A stretch of DNA of 64,000 bases, from assembly GCA_029204225.1 (NCBI GenBank), contig CM055111.1, positions 27,610,340-27,674,339 of the forward strand, read 5' to 3'. A program made the position numbers and the translations under genes. The notes beneath the pieces are model-generated. The model did no database searches. It was given only the letters and a program-made list of their open reading frames with translations, and was not told the origin of the DNA. Positions 57,648 to 64,000 of this stretch are shown here, piece after piece. How positions within the stretch are numbered: position 1 is the stretch's first letter; each line of letters starts with the position of its first letter. This DNA is from Diphasiastrum complanatum (taxonomy: Eukaryota > Streptophyta > Lycopodiopsida > Lycopodiales > Lycopodiaceae).

Positions 57648-58404
57648 GCTTCAAAATAGAAACACAATGTTTTTTCAAAACTCCACACTTATTTTTTTAT
57701 TTTTTTATGAGAAGGCTATGGCGTGAATACCCATTACCTTGAGCCGCGGGCTCGGCGAGATTCAGCCATTCAGCCACCTTTCTAGTGCTAGAAAGTGTCA
57801 TGACGTCCGTTGAGGTTGGAACATCACGCAAGACTATAGAACGAGGTGAAACATAAGTGTTTGATTTAGTAGATGACATGATGGCAATAACAAAACATGT
57901 AATAATGAAGAGAATAAGGCTATTTGGAAGTTTGGAGGAAGTTTGGTTGCGGGAAAAATTCGCAAGAGCTTTGCTAGCACTGGTGAGAAATGAACTTGAA
58001 ATTGGCCCTTTTATAGGCTAATTTGGAGAGTCTATTAGACAAAGTACTAGTTTGGCTTATCAGTTTTGGACAAAAAATTGCAAGCATATTCAAACTGTAA
58101 AAGTAGCTTTCAAAATTTTCGGCGGAGGTTCCTGACCAACAGGGTAGCTCGACAAAGGTTCTGTAGGTTAAACCCTTACTTAGGTGCATCCTTCGCCTAG
58201 GTGCTGCATTTAATAACATTTTTCGATCTCAACCTTCGCCCAACCTAATTTTGGTGTTCTGAATCCATATGTTAGGTCAACGAATATTCATAATAAATCC
58301 AACATATTCGGCAAAAGTTCTCAAAGTAATATAGCTCTGAATTCTCGCCTAACAGCAACTTTTGTACTTTTTCTGCAAACCAACCTTCGCCCAGTTCAAT
58401 ATAG
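57648..58404 (-). other. Unrecognised sequence between two copia elements, with a short ORF
   Basis: The minus strand from ATG 57879 encodes 60 residues, MSSTKSNTYVSPRSIVLRDV...RKVAEWLNLAEPAAQGN, of ordinary composition but unknown family. It is on the same strand as the unrecognised frame that resumes beyond the copia insertion at 53822, so both could be parts of one disrupted gene. The stretch 57974-58404 shows nothing recognisable; it contains repeated CTTCGCC(C/T)A motifs. Confidence 0.3.
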
Positions 58405-59373
58405 TGTAGGAAAAGTTTTGCAAATTCTTCCTTAGAGAACACGATTAGAGGTTGAACAAATCAAACCAATATCAGTGTTTTTAATCATGTCTGAATCTGA
58501 TCTATGTACTAATAGAGCAGTTCTATCATGATTAAATTATGCGTGCGAAAATATGGGTGCAAAAATTGGAAATATATGTGCGAGTGTGATAGACAATTAG
58601 ATAATCAGATAAACGATTGAAACTTTGATCAAAGAACGAATTTTTATAATTATAAATATGAATCAATGTACATTTCTTGCTGCATTGTGGTATCTATTAC
58701 AAAGAGTACGTAAGTGCGCAAGTGCATAAGTAAATAAGTCAGTCTAAGTCTCAGTCTGAGCTTGAATCTGAGAGTGTGTCTTATTACAATAAGTGCACAT
58801 GTATTTATATTGTTACAGGATAGGTCGTTTGGCCTTTGTCCTTCTGTAACAGGATCCATTCGTTTTGACGGTTGATATTCAACAACATTCTGGTTTTTCA
58901 GAGTCGAAAGATTCTCGAAAGATTCGCGACAGATTCTCGAAAGATTTTTGTTCGCGACAATTTTTTGAAAGATTTTTAAAAGATTATCGGCTCGTGACAG
59001 ATTTGTTGTTCTCGAAATATTCGGACAGATTCTCAAAAGATCTTTGAAAGATTCTCGAAAGATTCTTGTTCACGAAAGATTCGTGACAGTATCTTTGACA
59101 ATTTATGCTTCATGACAGTCTTCTTAATCTTTTGAGACAAATTCGCGAGTATTTTGAGTTCGTGATAATTTCGAGCTTTGAGTTTCAAGATTGAACAAGA
59201 ATTGTTCGCGACAATTATTTGTTCGAGTTTTGTGTTCAAGCTTCTCAGTTTCGTGAATTGTTCGAGTTCGTGTTTCGCGAATTGTTCAAGTTTCGAGTTT
59301 TCTAAACTTTGTCAATTTGAGTATTGTGCATTTTGTTGGTAAAACTGAGACTTGTCTGTTGAGGTGTTCTACA
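58405..59373 (-). repeat. 3' LTR of copia (left) with heat-shock-element-like dyads
   Basis: TGTAGGAAAAG...GTGTTCTACA, 969 bp. On the minus strand, U3 (high coordinates) contains TTCnnGAA at 58912, 58934, 59009, 59052, 59069, 59250 and 59274, embedded in repeats such as CGAAAGATTC. A TATA-like AATATAAATAC lies at about 58801-58812, downstream of them. Confidence 0.9.
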
Positions 59374-60320
59374 GCTCTCTCTCTCAAAGTGGGCAGTTGG
59401 ATTAACCCCAATCTTCTTCGCTGCTTCTCGAACAAAGCTTTACTGAGTGGCTTTGTAAAGATATCAGCTGTCATTTCCTCTGTAGGTATGAAGACTGTCT
59501 TCAATATCTTCTTCTCAACTAAGTCCCAAATAATATGATACTTGATAGCTATATGTTTTGTTTTCGAATGAAACACATGATCTTTTGTAAGATAGATAGC
59601 TAAAATGTTTTCCATTTGTAAGACATAAGGTTTAGAAATAGTTTCATCAAATCCTTCTAACATCTGTTTAATCTAGATCAGCTCGTTTGCCATCTTAGCT
59701 GCTGCTACATATTCGGCCTCACTAGAAGATTGAGCTACTGCTGTTTGCTTCTTGCTTATCCAGAGTATGGTTGTGCCAGATGCTAGTGTACAACCTCCTG
59801 AAATGCTTTTGCTATCATCCTTCATGGATGCCCAACTTGTCACTGTATGAATTGACGCGAAATCCAGCTTCCTTCAAATAACATAGTCCATAGTCTTTTG
59901 ATTCCTGGAGATATTGCACTAATCTTTTTGCTAGCTTCGAATGTAACGATCATGGGTTCTGATTAAATTGGCTCAACCTGTATACTGTGAATGCTATATC
60001 AGGTCTGGTGCTGTCTGCAAGATACAATAATGATCCAATCAGCCTGCGATAGGGTGTATGCATGCCTTTGCATTCGAGCATGTTGAAATCTTCAATTATT
60101 TTCAGAGTATACTTTTGTTTGTGAAGATACAACTTACCACCTTCAAAGTCTCTTTTGATATGCAAACCTAGATCGATTCTTGCTTCTCCTAGGTCAGTGA
60201 TCTCGAATATTCCAGAAATGTCTCTTGATATCTAAAATTGATTCATATTCCACTTGCATTTGATTGATTTCCTTCCATCAGGTACAGGTGCAAGTGTCTA
60301 TACATTGTTCTTATACATGG
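59374..60320 (-). pseudogene. copia RNase H with truncated RT
   Basis: RNase H: SLLYLADSTRPDIAFTVYRL at about 59970-60030, then LAIYLTKDHVFHSKTKHIAI (59560-59620) and the polyprotein end EEMTADIFTKPLSKALFEKQ (59420-59480). The RT retains its N-terminal RKSIKCKWNMN (about 60245-60280) and then passes directly to FEITDLGEARIDLGLHIKRD (about 60150-60210). The segment with FxxGD and YVDD, roughly 200 residues, is missing. Stops are present between blocks. Confidence 0.85.
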
Positions 60321-60551
60321 ATGACATTTCGTCCTCCATTGCTTGAATCCAACGATCTTTATTTGGTCCGTCAATAGCTTCTTCAAATGTCCGAGGTTCG
60401 TCTGTGAAGCCACATAACCAAATCTTATTGGTGGCTTGCGTTGCCTTTAAGATCTTCTCACAGTCTGTATAGGTCTCGAATTCAAATCCACGTCTTCAGG
60501 TTTGATCTGTTCTGCTTGAATTTGATCTGGTATTTCGAGTCTTTCAGGTTC

Positions 60552-61600
60552 TCAAAATTGAACTCCCTCTGAATCACTACTGTGTCCGGATGATAATTCA
60601 TGTTCATCAACTGTTTGATTTACTTCTGTAGATGGTAACTCATAATAACTCTTGAGAATTTCATAGCCGACTAAGTCATTGTCTGCTATGTACTTTGACT
60701 CATCAAATTTTACATTTTGTACAACTTTTACTTTTCCAGTTTTGAGTATGTAAACTCGATAATATGAAGAATGCAACTCGAATCCTACCAGAAAACCTTG
60801 TTCTATTTTTTCATCAAGTTTCTTCCTCAATTTGTCTGGTATGTGCATATAAACTGCACATCCAAATGTCCGAACATGAGCCAAATTTGGCTTCGACTTC
60901 CACCATACTTCATGAGGAGTTTTATCCGACATTCTTGAATATTCGATTCTGAAGATAGTTTGACGTAGCTACTGCTTCCACCCATAACTCTTTTGGTGCT
61001 TTTGCATGAGCCATCATACACTTGGCAGCTTCCATAACTGTACGATTTATTCATTCAACTATTCCATTGTGTTGAGGTGTGTATGATGTTGTCTTTGTAT
61101 GCATAATACCTCGATCAGTATACAGAAAGCTTTGAATTCATTGGAAATGTACTCACCTCCACGATCTGTGCGAATTTGCTTCAACTTGCTGTTTGTCTGC
61201 TTCTCAGCCCAATTCGTATACTCAACGAATTTCTCGAAAGCTTTTGATTTTGTATGAATAAAATATACTACAGCAAACTTGTTGAAGTCATCAATAAATG
61301 CTATAAAGTATTTTGCATCATCCAATGACAACACTCCGAATGGTCCACAAATATCTGAATGCACAGTTTCCAGTACCTTGGTTGCATTATAAACATCTTT
61401 ATTGAAAGGTGTTCGAGACATTTTGCCTTTAAGACAGGATTCGCAGGTAGTTCGAATATCTCGACTTTTGATTTCGACTCCTTCAATTCTCTGACTTTTG
61501 TTGGCTTGGTACATGGCTTCCATGTTCATGTGACATAGCCTCTTGTGCCACAAAATATCTGTTGATTATTGAGTTTGATTAGCTTGTTCAACTCTAGTTC
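60552..61600 (-). pseudogene. copia integrase
   Basis: Zinc finger MWHKRLCHMNMEAMY...CESCLKGK at 61420-61553. Core: ETVHSDICGPFGV, IAFIDDFNKFAVVYFI and QIRTDRGGEYISNEF (second Asp in DRG instead of DNG) down to about 61120. C-terminal segment 60552-60932: HEVWWKSKPNLAHVRTFGCA, DEKIEQGFLVGFELHSSYYR and KVVQNVKFDES. Frame breaks near 61059 and 60950 separate core and C-terminus; the Glu block is in the gap in broken frame. Confidence 0.88.
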
Positions 61601-62582
61601 GGATGCCCAAGTGATACAAATTACCATTTCTATTGCCTTTGGCAACCAGGTTATCAAAATCTTCATCGAACAATTTACAAGAGTTCCTTGTGAAGGTTAC
61701 TGACATACTTGTGTCAACTATCTTAGCTACAAATAGAAGATCTTTATCAAGAGTAGGAACATAGAGAACTTCCTCCAGTTTCTTTTCACCCTAATTTGTG
61801 TCTAGCCATAGTACACCAGTTCCGTCGACTGTATGCTTAGAACCATCTCCAAGTATGATAAATCTTGAATAATTCGTCTTCTTATACTCAGACAATATTT
61901 GTTTTGAGGAAACAGAATGTGAGGTGGCTCCCGAATCAAGAACTACTTCTCGAATTTGTGAATTTGATGAACAACATAAATCTACAGAAACATATGTTGT
62001 TGAGTTTCTTGTCGTCCTCTCTTCCGCTGCTCTGGAACATTCTGCTTTGTCTTCGACAAAATTAGAATTTGAAGGTTCGCTTTGATTCTGCTCCTTCTTG
62101 TTCCTGGGATTTTGATAACAGTCTACTGCTGCATGACCCCGTTTATGACAATGAATACATTCAATCTTTGGATTTAACCAACACTTGTCTTATGAATGAC
62201 CTGTTCTTCTGCATCTGTTGCAGATCTTCTTTTCACTAGAGTCTTTATGTTGCTTTCTAGATTGTCGATCATTTGTCTTGGATTCGTCTGAACGATTTTC
62301 ATTCTTCTTAGACGACTCTCTCTTAGACTTAAACTTCTTTGAAGATTTATTCTTCTGAGTAAAAAGAGCTTTTTTGAAATCACCATTATCATCATAGTGT
62401 TCACGTGCTTCTACTTCCTCTTTGACTCCATATATCGCTTTTTGAAGTGTCATTGTCGAATCTTTTGCCAGTAAAGTTTGAGTTGTGTGAAATGACCTGG
62501 GTAGGGCGCGAAGAAAATAGCTAAGTTGTTTTTCCTTTGAGATTGCATTTTCGGTGCCGGAATTATGCAAAGAAATAAACAA
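61601..62582 (-). pseudogene. copia gag C-terminus, zinc knuckles and protease
   Basis: Gag block ISKEKQLSYFLRALPRSFHT at 62470-62530, a basic Lys/Ser-rich linker, first knuckle CNRCRRTGHS(stop)DKC and second knuckle CIHCHKRGHAAVDC (about 62130-62170). The protease motif VVLDSGATSHSVSS is at about 61910-61950, with the distal VLYVPTLDKDLLFVAKI at about 61725-61775. One TGA/TAA-type stop interrupts the first knuckle and another lies after LWLDTN. Confidence 0.87.
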
Positions 62583-62650
62583 ATCTTTTATCTTTCATAC
62601 GAATGTGGTCAGGTCTTTGCCGTCTCATTGTAGGTAAGTCAATTGGTCTT

Positions 62651-62977
62651 TTAAGAGCATGACTTGATTACGAGATTGAGTCTCATTCCTGGTTCGTAGT
62701 TCTTCCCACAATTCTTGCGCGTTTGAATCGATGAAAGATCTAGCATTATGTTGTCATGCACTGAAGACGCAATAATTGCTATAGCTTTGTCATTTTTTTC
62801 CATCCATTCACGAAATTCCTTGCCAGGAATTGGCTTATCTTCCGATGGCTCTACCCATTGCCAAAGACCTTTGCCCTTCAGTACGAGTGAAGTCTTTAAC
62901 TTCCAGACTAAATAGTTCGAACCTTTTGCATCCAAGATCGTACTGATCTTAGACTGAATGCTGTTGATCAAAGACAT
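62651..62977 (-). CDS. copia gag N-terminus
   Basis: ATG at 62977, 82 bp inside the right LTR: MSLINSIQSKISTILDAKGS, NYLVWKLKTSLVLKGKGLWQ and IAIIASSVHDNIMLDLSS. It is closely related to the gag start of the 53.8-57.6 kb element. The frame is lost near 62651, where gag continues in another frame. Confidence 0.85.
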   Translation of the reverse strand: MSLINSIQSKISTILDAKGSNYLVWKLKTSLVLKGKGLWQWVEPSEDKPIPGKEFREWMEKNDKAIAIIASSVHDNIMLDLSSIQTRKNCGKNYEPGMRLNLVIKSCS

Positions 62978-63046
62978 CTTCCAATATTTCGATTTGGATG
63001 TTGATGGATATAAGGCTGTCTGATTTCACTGTATATCACTATATTT

Positions 63047-63058
63047 GCTCTGATACCA
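63047..63058 (-). other. copia primer-binding site
   Basis: Perfect minus-strand TGGTATCAGAGC, one base from the LTR start at 63060. Confidence 0.92.
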
Positions 63059-63059
63059 C

Positions 63060-64000
63060 TGTAGGAAAAGTTCTGTGAATTATTCCTTAGAGAACACGAC
63101 TAGAGGTTGAACAAATCAAACCGATATCAACGCTTTTAATCATGTCTTAATCTGATCTATGTACTAATAGAGCAGTTTTATTATGATTAAATTATGCATG
63201 CGGAAATATGGGTGCAGAAATTGGAAACATATACACGAGTGTGATAGACAATTAGATAATCAGATAAACGACTGAAACTTTGACCAAAAAACAAATTTTT
63301 ATAATTCTGAATCTGAATCAATATACATTTCTTGCTGCCTTGTGGTATCTCTTACAAAGAGTACGTAAGTGCGCAAGTGCATAAGTAAATAAGTCAGTTT
63401 GAGTCTAAGTCTGGGCTTGAATTTGAGAGTGTGTCTTATTATAATAAGTGCACATGTATTTATATTGTTACAGGATAGATCGTTTGGTCTTTGTCCTTCT
63501 GTAACAGAATCCATTCGTTTTGACGGTTGATATTCAACAACGTTCTGATTTTTCAGAACCAAAGATTCATGACAAATTCTTGAAAGATTCTTGTTCGTGA
63601 CAGTTTCTTGTTCACAACAGATTCTCGAAAGATTTTCTGCTCGTGACAAATTTGCTGTTCTGGAAAGATTCACGACATAATATTGAAAGAGTCTTGTTCA
63701 CGAAAGATTCACGATTATATTTTGTTCGCGACAGTATCTTTGACAGTTTATGTTTCTCGACAGTCGTCTTGATCTTTTGAGACAAATTCGCGAATATTTT
63801 GAGTTCGCGATAATTTCGAGCTTCGAGCTTCAAGATTGAACAAGAATTGTTCGTGACAATTATTTGTTTGAGTTTCGTGTTCAAGCTTCTCAGTTTCACG
63901 AATTGTTTGAGTTCGTGTTTCACAAATTGTTCGAGTTTTGAGTTTCTTAACCTTTGTCAATTGAGTACCATGCACTTTGTTGGTAGAACTGAGACTTGTC
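63060..64000 (-). repeat. 5' LTR of copia (right), truncated by window end
   Basis: Co-linear with 58405-59373 from TGTAGGAAAAGTTC to the GAGACTTGTC that corresponds to 59347-59356, so about 17-20 bp lie beyond the window. It retains TTCnnGAA dyads around 63612, 63659, 63689 and 63894. Confidence 0.9.

Larger units (their letters stand above)
58405..64000 (-). mobile_element. Ty1/copia element lacking the RT core (runs off window)
   Basis: Left LTR 58405-59373, right LTR from 63060 to beyond the window end, with a perfect primer site at 63047-63058 and a GA-rich polypurine tract at 59374-59391 (minus strand). The interior has gag, zinc knuckles, protease, integrase, an RT missing its catalytic centre, and RNase H. 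The element therefore could only move with help from a relative. The LTRs contain a dense cluster of TTCnnGAA dyads. The target duplication cannot be checked because the right end is outside the window. Confidence 0.9.

Overview
The window is nuclear DNA of a land plant with a repeat-rich genome. Evidence: two exons of a plant-specific DUF1068 (PF06364) protein, plant-type Ty1/copia and Ty3/gypsy (chromodomain) retrotransposons using the initiator-tRNA-Met primer site, a DUF659-type hAT transposon, and very long CT/GA and GT microsatellites. Nothing bacterial, organellar or viral was seen. The lineage cannot be resolved from sequence alone; an 18-kb intron and nested transposons fit a large genome (fern, lycophyte, gymnosperm or large angiosperm).

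Layout. 1-9.7 kb: Ty1/copia remnants on the minus strand. A 5.3-kb Ty3/gypsy chromovirus (1583-6871, TSD GCATC) with an inverted interior and a 402-bp hAT MITE (7931-8332, TSD GTCCCAAG) are inserted in them. 9.7-30.1 kb: the only recognisable host gene, a Golgi-type DUF1068 protein on the minus strand. Exon 2 (11022-11458) and exon 1 (29887-30091) are separated by an 18.4-kb intron. That intron holds a truncated hAT, two gypsy gag fragments, a complete copia element (16695-22134, TSD AAGCC), a gypsy integrase piece and a complete 5.1-kb hAT element (24161-29238, TSD TGATGGTC). 30.1-44.1 kb: mostly non-coding, with the gene's 5' flank, a degenerate ~1.06-kb tandem repeat, a 220-bp (TC)n, copia remnants, compound GT/GA microsatellites and a non-coding repeat array with 434-bp direct repeats at its ends. 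44.2-48.4 kb: a decayed plus-strand copia carrying the LTR of another copia. 48.3-58.4 kb: poorly recognised ORF remnants, namely a Pro-rich CACTA-like gene, a coiled-coil gag-like ORF riddled with TAG/TGA codons, and a second coiled-coil ORF next to a copia. 53.8-57.6 kb and 58.4 kb to the window end: two related minus-strand copia elements, both internally deleted derivatives.

How the parts relate. The 24-29 kb hAT, the 7.9-kb MITE and the 13-kb hAT remnant show an autonomous-type element, a deletion derivative of its right end and an old relative. The autonomous-type copy carries an in-frame TGA and a 10-bp tandem duplication, so it is probably recently inactivated. The gypsy at 1.6-6.9 kb keeps LTRs, primer site, polypurine tract and target duplication while about 3.8 kb of its interior is inverted. 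The last copia has LTRs rich in TTCnnGAA dyads upstream of a TATA-like box, which suggests heat-responsive transcription. These are readings of sequence alone; no alignments or database searches were run.
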